From positions 1 to 64,000 of the forward strand of contig NZ_FOYL01000005.1 of assembly GCF_900115955.1 (NCBI RefSeq): a DNA stretch of 64,000 bases. Direction: 5' to 3'. The notes beneath the pieces are model-generated. The model was not told the origin of the DNA, searched no databases, and saw nothing but the letters and a program-made list of their open reading frames with translations. Of the stretch, positions 34,184 to 42,173 are shown piece after piece. This DNA is from Lentzea waywayandensis (GTDB taxonomy: Bacteria; Actinomycetota; Actinomycetes; Mycobacteriales; Pseudonocardiaceae). Each line of letters opens with the position of its first letter. Within the stretch, counting starts at the first letter, position 1. The translations under genes and the position numbers were made by a program.

Positions 34184-35013
34184 TCCCTGGCGGAGGCGTA
34201 CAGGCAGACGGCGGCCGCCGTCGCGAGGTTCAGGCTCTCGGCGGCGCCGTACAGCGGAACCTTCAGCGACGTGTCCAGTTTCGCCACGACGTCGTCGGGC
34301 AGGCCGTGCGCCTCGCTGCCGAACACCCACGCGGTGGGCCGGCTGAGGTCGCCCTGGGCCGAGGCCTCGACCAGGTCCTGTTTCGCGTAGCCGTCGGCGG
34401 CCACGAGCCTCAGGCCGGCCTGGCGGCACGCGGCGAAGACCTCGTCCGCGTCGCGGGACCGGGCGATCGGCAGGTGGAAGAGCGAGCCGGTGGAGGCGCG
34501 CACGCACTTGCCGTTGTGCGGGTCGACCGTGTCGCCCGCGAAGATCACCGCGTCCGCTCCGGCCGCGTCCGCCACGCGCGTGACGGTGCCCGCGTTGCCG
34601 GGGTCGGAAACGCCGTAGAGCACGGCGACGAGGCGCGGAGTTCCTTGCAGCGCTTGGTCGAGAGGCTGCGGGACGGTGTCGCAGACCGCGACGATGCCCT
34701 GAGGCGTCACGGTCTCCGACAGCGAGTCGGCTGCCTTGTCGGTGACCTCGCTGATCCGGATGCCCTGGTTCGAGGCGCTCTGGAGCAGTTCGGCGTTGCG
34801 CTGCGCGGCCGTCGCCGTGACGAAGAGTTCGTGCACCTCGCCGCCCCGCCAGGCGAGTGCCTCGCGCACGGCCTGGGCGCCCTCGACGAGGAAGCGGCCC
34901 GCCTTGTCGCGGCCCTGGCGGCGGGTCAGGTGGCGAGCAGCAACGACCCGAGGCGTCCGTTCGGTGAACGGATCTGCCTCGGGTCGGTGGTGCGCGCGAG
35001 CGTTGTCGCTCAG
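34171..35013 (-). CDS. tsnR: TrmH/SpoU-family rRNA 2'-O-methyltransferase
   Basis: 280 residues. N-terminal substrate-binding domain ([23 protein letters not shown], like L30e), then the SPOUT trefoil-knot: [24 protein letters not shown] (motif 1 Asn and Arg), [16 protein letters not shown] (motif 2, SAM loop), [21 protein letters not shown] (motif 3). Likely methylates a 23S rRNA ribose, as inferred for mycobacterial TsnR at the same place after rplT. No ATG, GTG or TTG is available before the conserved domain; the CTG at 35013, overlapping the rplT stop as CTGA with GGGAG upstream, is the best start. Confidence 0.9.
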   Translation of the reverse strand: MSDNARAHHRPEADPFTERTPRVVAARHLTRRQGRDKAGRFLVEGAQAVREALAWRGGEVHELFVTATAAQRNAELLQSASNQGIRISEVTDKAADSLSETVTPQGIVAVCDTVPQPLDQALQGTPRLVAVLYGVSDPGNAGTVTRVADAAGADAVIFAGDTVDPHNGKCVRASTGSLFHLPIARSRDADEVFAACRQAGLRLVAADGYAKQDLVEASAQGDLSRPTAWVFGSEAHGLPDDVVAKLDTSLKVPLYGAAESLNLATAAAVCLYASARDQRS

Positions 35014-35399
35014 GCCTGGCTCCCGGCCGGAGCGTTCACGTCGGCCGGGAGCGCCTTGCGGGCGATCTCGACGAGCGCCGTGAAGGCGGTGGCGTCGTGG
35101 ACGGCGAGGTCCGCGAGGATCTTGCGGTCGACCTCGACACCGCCCAGGCGCAGGCCCTGGATGAGGCGGTTGTAGGTCATTCCGTTCGCGCGGGCAGCGG
35201 CGTTGATGCGCTGGATCCACAGCTTGCGGAAGTCGCCCTTGCGCGCACGGCGGTCGCGGTACGCGTAGTTGAGCGAGTGGAGCACCTGCTCCTTGGCCTT
35301 GCGGTACAGCCTCGAGCGCTGGCCGCGGTAGCCGCTTGCCAGCTCGAGAACGGTACGACGCTTCTTCTGGGCGTTTACAGCCCGCTTGACGCGTGCCAC
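35010..35399 (-). CDS. rplT: 50S ribosomal protein L20
   Basis: 129 residues, full family length. [35 protein letters not shown] start and [20 protein letters not shown] are diagnostic of L20, an early 23S rRNA assembly protein. GTG start with AGGA upstream. Part of infC-rpmI-rplT-tsnR. The C-terminal ~12 residues ([11 protein letters not shown]) are a lineage-specific tail. Confidence 0.99.
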   Translation of the reverse strand: MARVKRAVNAQKKRRTVLELASGYRGQRSRLYRKAKEQVLHSLNYAYRDRRARKGDFRKLWIQRINAAARANGMTYNRLIQGLRLGGVEVDRKILADLAVHDATAFTALVEIARKALPADVNAPAGSQA

Positions 35400-35422
35400 G
35401 GGTACATCCTGTCGATCTCATG

Positions 35423-35451
35423 GGGAAACCGGCGTCGGGGGCCGGTTTCCC
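35423..35451 (-). promoter_or_regulatory. Hairpin between rpmI and rplT
   Basis: Perfect 11-bp stem GGGAAACCGGC / GCCGGTTTCCC with a 7-nt loop, 24 nt upstream of the rplT start and 27 nt after rpmI. Not followed by a T-run, so it may act in translation control or RNA processing, as L20 does on its own operon in other bacteria. Confidence 0.5.
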
Positions 35452-35478
35452 GAGTTAGCTAGGGGGTGTCGAAGCGGG

Positions 35479-35673
35479 TCAGAGACCGAGCAGCTTCTTG
35501 ATGCGCGGGGCGTCGTGCTCAGACACGACCGCGGTGCCGCTCATGCGACGCGTCACCTTGCTGGACTTCTTCTCCAGGATGTGGCGCTTGCCGGCCTTCT
35601 CCCGCAGGATCTTGCCGCTGCCCGTGACCTTGAAGCGCTTCGAGGTCCCGCTGTGCGTCTTGTTCTTCGGCAT
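35479..35673 (-). CDS. rpmI: 50S ribosomal protein L35
   Basis: 64 residues: [21 protein letters not shown] and the basic [16 protein letters not shown] are typical L35. Strong Shine-Dalgarno (GAGGACGGAA) ahead of the ATG. Between infC and rplT as in most bacteria. Confidence 0.99.
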   Translation of the reverse strand: MPKNKTHSGTSKRFKVTGSGKILREKAGKRHILEKKSSKVTRRMSGTAVVSEHDAPRIKKLLGL

Positions 35674-35722
35674 TTCCGTCCTCGTCTCGTGCTACCCACC
35701 GGGTCGGGGGCGGGCGTGCGTC

Positions 35723-36334
35723 CTACGCCTCTTCCGAAGCGGTGTCGTCCGCCTCGGGCGCGTCGTCGTCCTGCTTGACCACGCGCGGCTTGATGTTCTT
35801 GTGCGGCGCCAACACCATGATCATGTTGCGGCCGTCCTGCTTCGGGTTCGACTCGACGAAGCCCAGCTCCGCGACGTCCTCCGCCAGCTTCTGCAAAAGC
35901 CTGTAGCCGAGCTCGGGGCGCGACTGCTCGCGACCGCGGAACATGATGGTCACCTTGACCTTGTTCCCGTGCGAGAGGAAGCGGGCCACGTGGCCCTTCT
36001 TCGTCAGGTAGTCGTGCGGGTCGATCTTCGGGCGGAGCTTCTGCTCCTTGATGACCGTCAGCTGCTGGTTCCGACGAGACTCGCGAGCCTTCTGCGCCGT
36101 CTCGTACTTGAACTTGCCGTAGTCCATGAGCTTGCAGACCGGCGGGCGAGCCTGAGCGGCGACCTCGACGAGGTCGAGATCCGCTTCCTGCGCGAGTCGG
36201 AGCGCGTCCTCGATGCGAACGATCCCGACCTGCTCACCATTCGGCCCGACCAGACGAACTTCCGGCACCCGAATGCGGTCGTTGATGCGCGGCTCGGTGC
36301 TGACGGGTGCACCGCGGTTCGAGGGACTTGTCAT
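35723..36334 (-). CDS. infC: Translation initiation factor IF-3
   Basis: 203 residues. IF3-N domain ([45 protein letters not shown]), Lys-rich linker ([18 protein letters not shown]), and IF3-C ([46 protein letters not shown]). An acidic C-terminal tail ([15 protein letters not shown]) is common in actinobacteria. ATG 36334 has AAAGGA 6 nt upstream, so the atypical AUU start of enterics is not used. First gene of its operon, behind an attenuator. Confidence 0.98.
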   Translation of the reverse strand: MTSPSNRGAPVSTEPRINDRIRVPEVRLVGPNGEQVGIVRIEDALRLAQEADLDLVEVAAQARPPVCKLMDYGKFKYETAQKARESRRNQQLTVIKEQKLRPKIDPHDYLTKKGHVARFLSHGNKVKVTIMFRGREQSRPELGYRLLQKLAEDVAELGFVESNPKQDGRNMIMVLAPHKNIKPRVVKQDDDAPEADDTASEEA

Positions 36335-36360
36335 TCACGTCCTTTGAGACTCGGTTGCGC

Positions 36361-36400
36361 CAAAAACAAGAGCCCCGTCACCGTCTCCCGGTGAAGGGGC
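36361..36400 (-). terminator. Attenuator-like terminator in the infC leader
   Basis: Stem GCCCC-(G/A mismatch)-TCACCG pairs with CGGTGA...GGGGC, loop TCTCC, followed on the minus strand by TTGTTTTT. It ends about 27 nt upstream of infC and about 150 nt downstream of the promoter, so it must be regulated or leaky. Confidence 0.75.
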
Positions 36401-36552
36401 CCGCTTCCGACCGATCGCACCTCAGAACAACCTGCACCCGCGTGCCTGTCGCCTGGAGGACCGGACCCGGCCACCTCAAGAAGCGGTGAACGCGGGTGGG
36501 AGCGGGGCTCCACTTGCCGCTCTCGCACTAACGAGAGCTGGTCGCGTCCGAA

Positions 36553-36575
36553 ATACTAGCAGACGCTCTTGTCAA
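36553..36575 (-). promoter_or_regulatory. Promoter of infC-rpmI-rplT
   Basis: Minus strand has TGC-TAGTAT, an extended -10 (36561-36553). A TTGACA (36575-36570) lies 11 nt upstream, too close to act as its -35, so the exact arrangement is unsure. The leader downstream also holds a CTCTCG/CGAGAG hairpin near 36525-36542. Confidence 0.55.
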
Positions 36576-36632
36576 CCCCCGAATCGCGGCCCTGTGACGT
36601 CGCCCCTGCCGGGGTCCTTGCTTGAATAGGGC

Positions 36633-36974
36633 GTGACCGATCCGCTTGAAGACAGCATCCGTGACCTGGGCGATGTCCCCAGCATCGAGGTGATCAGCCG
36701 GGCCGCGGTGATGCTGCTGTCCGCCTCCGCGGAGCGCCTGGGCCTCGCCGACCCGGACCCCGACAACTCCCCGCGCCGCGACCTCGACGAGGCCCGCCGC
36801 CTGATCACCGGCCTGGCCGGCCTGATCACGGCCACCTCCGAGTACCTCGGCCCGCACGCCGCTCCGCTCAAGGACGGCCTCCAGTCGGTGCAGCGCGCGT
36901 TCCGCGAGGCCTCCGCCGTGCCGGACGAGCCGGGTCAGGGTCCCGGCGAGAAGTTCACCGGTCCCGTGTACTGA
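36633..36974 (+). CDS. DUF1844-domain protein
   Basis: 113 residues, GTG start. VISRAAVMLLSASAERLGL followed by DLDEARRLITGLAGLITATSEYLGPHAAPLKDGLQSVQRAF is the DUF1844 signature, a small helical family often next to infC in actinobacteria. The Pro/Gly-rich end (DEPGQGPGEKFTGPVY) is disordered. Role unknown. Divergent from infC and convergent, with 20-nt overlap, with the zinc-ribbon protein gene. Confidence 0.9.
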   Translation: MTDPLEDSIRDLGDVPSIEVISRAAVMLLSASAERLGLADPDPDNSPRRDLDEARRLITGLAGLITATSEYLGPHAAPLKDGLQSVQRAFREASAVPDEPGQGPGEKFTGPVY

Positions 36975-37362
36975 CCGGCGGAGCCAGGTTCAGCAGGCCG
37001 GCTACGAGCGTCATCTCCACGTAGGTGCCCTCGTAGCCGGACTCTCTCATCGCCCGCGCCGCCTCCTGGGCCTCCCCGATGGAGAACCCGAGCGCGTCGC
37101 GGAACGCCTTCAGCAGTACTCCGCCTCGAACGGACCCGTCGGTGAGCGTCAGGCGGTAGGCCCCGTGCCGGGCCAGGATCTCGTCGCGGATCCGGGCGGG
37201 CGCGCCCTGTCCCCGGTCGCACGAGGCGACCTGGCACCCGGCGCACTGCCGGTCTTCCTCCCACCGGAGCTCGCCGTCCTGCACGAGCTGCACCGCCCAG
37301 CCCGTGCACGGCGCACCGCAGTTCTCGCACGGCTCTTCGAACTTCGCCGCCTGGCTGATCAC
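36955..37362 (-). CDS. Small protein with N-terminal zinc-ribbon cysteines
   Basis: 135 residues from a GTG that overlaps the upstream stop (GTGA). Cysteines CENCGAPC and CAGCQVASC in the first 48 residues look like paired metal-binding knuckles. The rest (RDEILARHGAYRLTLTDGSVRGGVLLKAFRDALGFSIGEAQEAARAM) is alpha/beta and recalls a ribosomal L7/L12-like C-terminal module, but this is tentative. Third gene of a three-gene operon. Function unknown. Confidence 0.75.
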   Translation of the reverse strand: MISQAAKFEEPCENCGAPCTGWAVQLVQDGELRWEEDRQCAGCQVASCDRGQGAPARIRDEILARHGAYRLTLTDGSVRGGVLLKAFRDALGFSIGEAQEAARAMRESGYEGTYVEMTLVAGLLNLAPPVSTRDR

Positions 37363-38015
37363 TCGGCGCGCACCACGACCGGCTCCCACGGCTCGGCCCT
37401 GACCTGGAACACCGCGCTGGCCCGTTGCCCGGTCGCGGCCCGGAAGGTGATGGCGGAGCCGTTGTGGAGCGGACCCACCTCGAGGTGCTCGACCGGCGGC
37501 TCGTCGTCGTACTGGGAGAGCCCGAGCACCCGGCTGCCCGGCACCACGGACACCGTGAGCTGCTCGATGACGGCGGGCCCGCCGAAGTAGCTGAGCCGGA
37601 ACTCGTCGGGCGCGCCGGGCGTGATGGCGAACGTCGGCATGCCGCTGCGGCTGCCGCGGGCGGCGATGACCTCGACGAGTCCGTTGACCTGTGCCGTCAT
37701 CTGCTGGGCGATGAGCAGCGCCTCGTCGGCCAGCATCCGGGACGCGGTGGCCGCCTCCGCCGCCTTCCCGACGGCCTCCTCGGCCTTCGCCGCGGACTTC
37801 TTCGCCTCCTCCGCCACGTTCTTGGCCTGGAAAGCGCTCGCCGTGGCCTGCTCGACGGCCTTGCGCGCGGCCTGCGCCTCCTCCTGGGCCCTGGTGGCGG
37901 ACTCGTGGGACTTCTTCGCGGCGTCCTGGGCGTGCTTGGCCTCGCGGGCCTGCCACAACGACACGGCCACCGCGCACATCGCCACGACCGCGGCGACCAC
38001 CGCCAGGGCGATCAT
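37359..38015 (-). CDS. Membrane-anchored coiled-coil protein
   Basis: 218 residues. One N-terminal membrane helix (IALAVVAAVVAMCAVAVSL), then ~80 residues of Ala/Lys/Glu-rich coiled coil (AQDAAKKSHESATRAQEEAQ..., EEAKKSAAKAEEAVGKAAEA) and a C-terminal ~90-residue beta-rich domain (PDEFRLSYFGGPAVIEQLTVSVV, GSAITFRAATGQRASAVFQV). ATG overlaps the stop of the upstream membrane-protein gene (ATGA). No recognised family. Confidence 0.8.
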   Translation of the reverse strand: MIALAVVAAVVAMCAVAVSLWQAREAKHAQDAAKKSHESATRAQEEAQAARKAVEQATASAFQAKNVAEEAKKSAAKAEEAVGKAAEAATASRMLADEALLIAQQMTAQVNGLVEVIAARGSRSGMPTFAITPGAPDEFRLSYFGGPAVIEQLTVSVVPGSRVLGLSQYDDEPPVEHLEVGPLHNGSAITFRAATGQRASAVFQVRAEPWEPVVVRAE

Positions 38016-38602
38016 GCCCGCACCCCCACCGAGGCGAGCTGACGTCGTGCCAGCTCGTCGATCACGTCCGTGTCCCCGGTCCGCCAGGCCACCGCGGGAT
38101 CACCGTCGAACTTGCCGAGCTCCCGCGGCGACAACGATGTGAGCGCTCTCAGCGCCAGCAGGTCCGGCATGCCGCGCAGGCTCGCGGTGTTGGCGGCCTT
38201 GCGGGCGTACCGGAGCCGCAACGGCAACCAGGTGACGAGCAGGAACAGGACGGGGACGACGACCAGTGCCGCCGCGAGCCAGAACGCGGAGTCCTCGACC
38301 ACGCCGATCTGCGCGTTGCCCGCGTTGGTGAGCGTCTCGCCCGCCTTGCTGCCGTTGCCCAGCGCCCCAGCCAGATCCTCGCCCACGAACGGCACGCCCC
38401 TGGCCTTGCCGGCGGCGTTGGTGAAGGCGTCACGGATGCTGCCGCCCGCGCTGACGAGGCCGTCGCCCGGAGCTCTCAGTTCGAGCACCCAGTCGTGAAC
38501 GGTGGTCGCCACCCAGATCCAGAGCCCGATCCAGCCGACAGCGAGGAGGTCGGCGATCAGCTGACGCGTGAACCTGACAGGTCTGTCCGCGTACCACTTC
38601 AT
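38012..38602 (-). CDS. Membrane protein with two transmembrane segments
   Basis: 196 residues. Basic start (MKWYADRPVRFTRQL), membrane helix ~14-34 (ADLLAVGWIGLWIWVATTV), a ~70-residue extracytoplasmic Gly/Ala-rich region, and a second helix ~107-128 (FWLAAALVVVPVLFLLVTWL), then a cytosolic tail. Such proteins are frequent conserved hypotheticals in actinomycetes; nothing more specific can be said. First gene of the three-gene operon. Confidence 0.8.
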   Translation of the reverse strand: MKWYADRPVRFTRQLIADLLAVGWIGLWIWVATTVHDWVLELRAPGDGLVSAGGSIRDAFTNAAGKARGVPFVGEDLAGALGNGSKAGETLTNAGNAQIGVVEDSAFWLAAALVVVPVLFLLVTWLPLRLRYARKAANTASLRGMPDLLALRALTSLSPRELGKFDGDPAVAWRTGDTDVIDELARRQLASVGVRA

Positions 38603-38677
38603 GCGCGGATGGTGTCACAACGGCAACGGCGGTCCGGAGTGCCGCTGAGCACCCGGACCGCCGTTGCGACGAACGGC

Positions 38678-39058
38678 TCAGTCGACGACGGCCAGCGCGT
38701 CGATCTCCACCAGCAGACCGGCGGGCAGCCCGACGTAGACGGTGGTGCGGGCGGGCGCCGGGTCCGTCACGAACTCGCCGTAGACCTCGTTCAGCTCCGC
38801 GAAGTGCGCGGTGTCGGTGAGGTAGACGCGGATCATCACCACGTCGTCGATGGACGCGCCGCCGGCGGCGAGCACGGCGTGCAGGTTCGCGAACGTCTGG
38901 CGCGTCTGCTCGGCGACGGTGGTGCCGACGATCTCGCCCGACTTCGGGTCGAACGCGACCTGGCCGGCCACCTGAAGGATGTTGCCCTTGCGCACACCCT
39001 GCGAGAAACGGGCCACCGGCTGCGGAGCGTCAGCGGTCTTGATCTCAACCTTGGACAA
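38678..39058 (-). CDS. ridA: RidA-family deaminase
   Basis: 126 residues, family length. RidA hydrolyses reactive 2-aminoacrylate and other enamines released by PLP enzymes. Seen: GNILQVAGQVAFDP, QTRQTFANLHAVLAAGGASIDDVV, VYLTDTAHFAELNEVY, and the active-site PARTTVYVGLPAGLLVEIDALAVV with the Arg that binds the substrate carboxylate. The start is TTG 39058, with AAGGGGA upstream; no better codon fits. 11 nt after iclR. Its presence beside a D-amino-acid deaminase makes sense because that enzyme would release enamines. Confidence 0.93.
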   Translation of the reverse strand: MSKVEIKTADAPQPVARFSQGVRKGNILQVAGQVAFDPKSGEIVGTTVAEQTRQTFANLHAVLAAGGASIDDVVMIRVYLTDTAHFAELNEVYGEFVTDPAPARTTVYVGLPAGLLVEIDALAVVD

Positions 39059-39069
39059 CGTAATTCCCC

Positions 39070-39816
39070 TTATCTTGGAACATAACCGCATTCGGCTGAT
39101 GCAGCTTCGGCGGTGGCGAGCAGGTCTGGCAGGTGGGACAGCAGGCCGTCGAAGTCGAGCAGCACCTTCGGCACGGACATCGACACGGCCGCGAGCACCT
39201 CGCCGCGCGCGCCCCTGATCGGGGCGGCGATGCAGTGGATGAAGTCCTCGTGCTCGGAGTTGTCGACCGCGTACCCGTTGGCGCGCACCCGTTCCAGCTC
39301 GGCCAGGTAGGCGGCCGGGCCGGTGATGGTGTTCGCGGTCAGGCGCGGGAACTCCATGCCTGCCAGCACCTTCTGCAACGCCGGCGCGGGCAGGTCGGCC
39401 AGCAGGATCTTCGCCACGGCCGTGCAGTGCAACGGCGCGCGGCGGCCGATGCGCGAGTACATGCGCATCTGGTGCCGGGACTCGTACTTGTCGATGTAGA
39501 TCACCTCACCGTCCTCGTAGGACGCGAGGTGGACGGTGTGGCCGAGGCGGGAGTTGAGGTCGCGCAACGCGGCCTCGGAGGCGCGACGGACGTCGCGTTC
39601 CTCCAGCGCGAGGTTCGCGAGGTCGAAGAGCGCGGTGCCGAGGCGGTAGTGGTGCACGCCGTCGCGCTGCACGAACCGGTGCGACTCCAGCGTGCGCAGC
39701 AACCGCAGCGTCGTCGACTTGTGCACGCCGATCACGCCGGACAGCTCGTCCAGCGTCTTCGGGCCCGTCGCGAGCTGGTTCACCAGCGTGAGCGCGCGGT
39801 CGAGGCTCTGGCTCAT
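39070..39816 (-). CDS. IclR-family transcriptional regulator
   Basis: 248 residues. N-terminal winged helix (SLDRALTLVNQLATGPKTLDELSGVIGVHKSTTLRLLRTLESH), then the IclR effector domain (HTVHLASYEDGEVIYIDKYESRHQMRMYSRIGRRAPLHCTAVAKILLADL, and HEDFIHCIAAPIRGARGEVLAAVSMS). Its ATG directly abuts the pfkB stop. Likely controls the divergent D-amino-acid operon by the palindrome at 40858-40874. Confidence 0.95.
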   Translation of the reverse strand: MSQSLDRALTLVNQLATGPKTLDELSGVIGVHKSTTLRLLRTLESHRFVQRDGVHHYRLGTALFDLANLALEERDVRRASEAALRDLNSRLGHTVHLASYEDGEVIYIDKYESRHQMRMYSRIGRRAPLHCTAVAKILLADLPAPALQKVLAGMEFPRLTANTITGPAAYLAELERVRANGYAVDNSEHEDFIHCIAAPIRGARGEVLAAVSMSVPKVLLDFDGLLSHLPDLLATAEAASAECGYVPR

Positions 39817-40782
39817 TCACACCTCCAGGCGGGCGGACGCCCACGTCTGCGAATCGGCGTGCAGCAGCGGATCTGTCACGTCGTCCGGCAAAGGATCTCC
39901 GACGTCCTCGGCGGTGAGCAAAGCGGAGGCCGCCTGCAGGTGCCCGGCACGCAGCCGGACCGACGGGGTCTGTCCCGCCAGGGTGGCCGCGAGGAAGCCC
40001 GCCGCGAACGCGTCGCCCGCGCCGACCGGCTCCACGACCTCGACCTTCAGCGCCGGTTCGAAGTGCGACGAACCGCCTTCCAGCAGCGTCGCGCCGTCGG
40101 CGCCCTGCTTGACCACCAGCGACGCCGGGCCGGGCAGCAGCTGCCGCAACCGCGAGGGATCGCCCGTGCCCCAGACCAGTTCGGCCTCGTCGGAGCCGGC
40201 CAGCACGACGTCCGCCAGGTCCGCGAGCTCCCGCAGCACGCGCGGGTCGCGGTCGGCCCACAGCGCGGGGCGCCAGTTCAGGTCGAACGAGATCCGGTAC
40301 CCGTGCCGCGGCCGCCGCAGCAGCTCACGCATCAGCGCGAGGCACGAGTCGGACAGGGCGGGCGTGATCCCGCTGAGGTGCACCAGCTTCACCTCGTCGA
40401 GGCCGAGCCGGTCGATCATCTCCAGCCCCATGCCCGACGCCGCCGAACCGCGCCGGTAGTAGCGCACCGGGCTGCCGTGCGGTGAGGCCTCCTTGACGTA
40501 GAGACCGGTCGGGCGAGTCTGGTCGATCAGCACCCCGGACACGTCGACACCGAAGCCGCCCACCGTGTCGAGCACCGCCAGCCCGAACGAGTCGTCGCCG
40601 ACCGCGCTGACCCAGGAAGACCGCACGCCGAGGCGGGTCAGGTGCATGGCGACGTTGGACTCGGCGCCACCGACGGCCCGGTGCCAGGTGCGCACCAGAT
40701 GCACGGGACCGGGTTCAGCCGGAACCATCATCACCATGGTCTCGCCGAGACACACGACACCGCCGACGTGTTCGAACCGCAT
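39817..40782 (-). CDS. PfkB-family carbohydrate kinase (2-keto-3-deoxygluconate kinase-like)
   Basis: 321 residues. N-terminal substrate motifs CLGETMVMMVP and AVGGAESNVAMHLTRLG, and the PfkB signature EPVGAGDAFAAGFLAA with the catalytic Asp. Closest in plan to KDG/ribokinase-type kinases. It shares an operon with iclR and ridA. A sugar kinase in a D-amino-acid cluster is a recurrent but unexplained pairing; the true substrate is uncertain. Confidence 0.92.
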   Translation of the reverse strand: MRFEHVGGVVCLGETMVMMVPAEPGPVHLVRTWHRAVGGAESNVAMHLTRLGVRSSWVSAVGDDSFGLAVLDTVGGFGVDVSGVLIDQTRPTGLYVKEASPHGSPVRYYRRGSAASGMGLEMIDRLGLDEVKLVHLSGITPALSDSCLALMRELLRRPRHGYRISFDLNWRPALWADRDPRVLRELADLADVVLAGSDEAELVWGTGDPSRLRQLLPGPASLVVKQGADGATLLEGGSSHFEPALKVEVVEPVGAGDAFAAGFLAATLAGQTPSVRLRAGHLQAASALLTAEDVGDPLPDDVTDPLLHADSQTWASARLEV

Positions 40783-40857
40783 GCGTGCTCCAGAGGTGTT
40801 CGTTGACGGCGGCGAGTACGAATGCTACACAACTCAGCATCACATCGCGCAATGGGA

Positions 40858-40874
40858 GTTGCAAAATATGCAAC
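40858..40874. promoter_or_regulatory. Probable IclR operator
   Basis: GTTGCA-AAATA-TGCAAC, a perfect 6-bp inverted repeat in the 85-nt divergent region. It lies over the ribosome-binding site and ATG of the PLP deaminase gene. Confidence 0.6.
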
Positions 40875-42160
40875 ATCTGATGGAGATGGACCTTTCGGCC
40901 GTCGCGGACATCAGGTCGGAACAGGTCAGCTGGCGCTTCAAGGGCCTGCCGTCGAGCACGTTCGGTGCGACCATCGGCGAGGTCGCCGACCGGCGGCTCG
41001 ACCTGTTCGCCGACGAGTTCGTCGGGCCGCTCGTCGTGCTGGACGCGGACGCGTTGACGCACAACCTGACGACGATGTCCAAGTGGTGTGACAACCACGG
41101 CGTCAAGCTGGCACCGCACGGCAAGACAACGATGGCGCCGCAGCTGTTCCAGCGGCAGATCGAGCACGGCGTCTGGGGCCTCACCGCGGCCAACGCGTCG
41201 CAGCTGCGGGTCTACCGGGCGTTCGGCGTGAGCAGGATCCTGCTGGCGAACCAGCTGCTCGATCCAGGCGCACTGCGCTGGCTGGTCGGCGAACTGGACC
41301 GGGATCCGGGCTTCGAGTTCAGCTGCTGGGCCGACTCCGAGGCCGGGGTCGCGCTGATGAGCGAGACGCTGCAGGAGCTTCAGCCGGGACGGCCGGTCGA
41401 CGTGATCGTCGAGCTCGGCGCGCCCGGAGGCCGAACGGGCGCGCGCGACCTGGAGACGGCACTGGCCGTCGCACGGGCCGTGGACCAGAGCCCGGTGCTG
41501 CGGCTGGTCGGCGCGGGTGGCTACGAGGGCGCGCTGGCGCACGACGCCTCCGAGTCGTCGCAGTCCGTTGTGGACGGTTACCTCGACGACCTGCGCACGC
41601 TCGTGCTGCGGCTGGCCGACGCCGGACTGCTCGACGAGCTGGACTCGGTCATCGTCACCGCCGGCGGCAGCGCCTACTTCGACCAGGTGGCGGCGACGCT
41701 GGCCAAGCCGTGGCCGGTGCCGGTGACCCCGGTGCTGCGCAGCGGCGCGTACATCACGCACGACGACGGCTTCTACCGCGGGATCTCGCCGTTCTCGCGC
41801 ATCGAGGGCGTCGAGCCGTTCAAGAGCGCCCTCCGCGCGTGGGCCCAGGTGACGTCACGGCCGCAACGCGACCTGGCGTTGCTGACGATCGGCAAGCGTG
41901 ACGCGTCGTTCGACGAGGGCCTGCCGGAGCCTCAGCTCGTGCGTCGCGGTGACGGCGCGATCGCCCCGCTGACCCAGGCGCGCGTCACCGCTCTGAACGA
42001 CCAGCACGCGTTCCTGTCCCTGGGGCCCGAGTCCGCGGTCCGCGTCGGCGACTGGATCGGGCTCGGTCTCTCACACCCCTGCACGGTGTTCGACAAGTGG
42101 CAGCTCATCCCGGTCGTGCAGGGCACGACCGTGGTCGACCTGATCCGCACCTACTTCTAG
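40868..42160 (+). CDS. PLP-dependent D-amino-acid deaminase (D-serine/D-threonine dehydratase-like, fold type III)
   Basis: 430 residues. Alanine-racemase-type barrel: PLVVLDADALTHNLTTMSKW, LAPHGKTTMAPQLF with the Schiff-base Lys, VDVIVELGAPGGRTGARD, and TAGGSAYFDQV. The C-terminal SHPCTVFDKWQLIPVV holds the His/Cys that bind Zn in eukaryotic-type D-serine dehydratases. Probably turns D-serine or related D-amino acids into 2-oxo acids and ammonia. The ATG at 40868 has GGGAG 9 nt upstream; ATGs at 40880 and 40886 are less well served. Confidence 0.9.
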   Translation: MQHLMEMDLSAVADIRSEQVSWRFKGLPSSTFGATIGEVADRRLDLFADEFVGPLVVLDADALTHNLTTMSKWCDNHGVKLAPHGKTTMAPQLFQRQIEHGVWGLTAANASQLRVYRAFGVSRILLANQLLDPGALRWLVGELDRDPGFEFSCWADSEAGVALMSETLQELQPGRPVDVIVELGAPGGRTGARDLETALAVARAVDQSPVLRLVGAGGYEGALAHDASESSQSVVDGYLDDLRTLVLRLADAGLLDELDSVIVTAGGSAYFDQVAATLAKPWPVPVTPVLRSGAYITHDDGFYRGISPFSRIEGVEPFKSALRAWAQVTSRPQRDLALLTIGKRDASFDEGLPEPQLVRRGDGAIAPLTQARVTALNDQHAFLSLGPESAVRVGDWIGLGLSHPCTVFDKWQLIPVVQGTTVVDLIRTYF

Positions 42161-42173
42161 AAGGAGTGCACCG

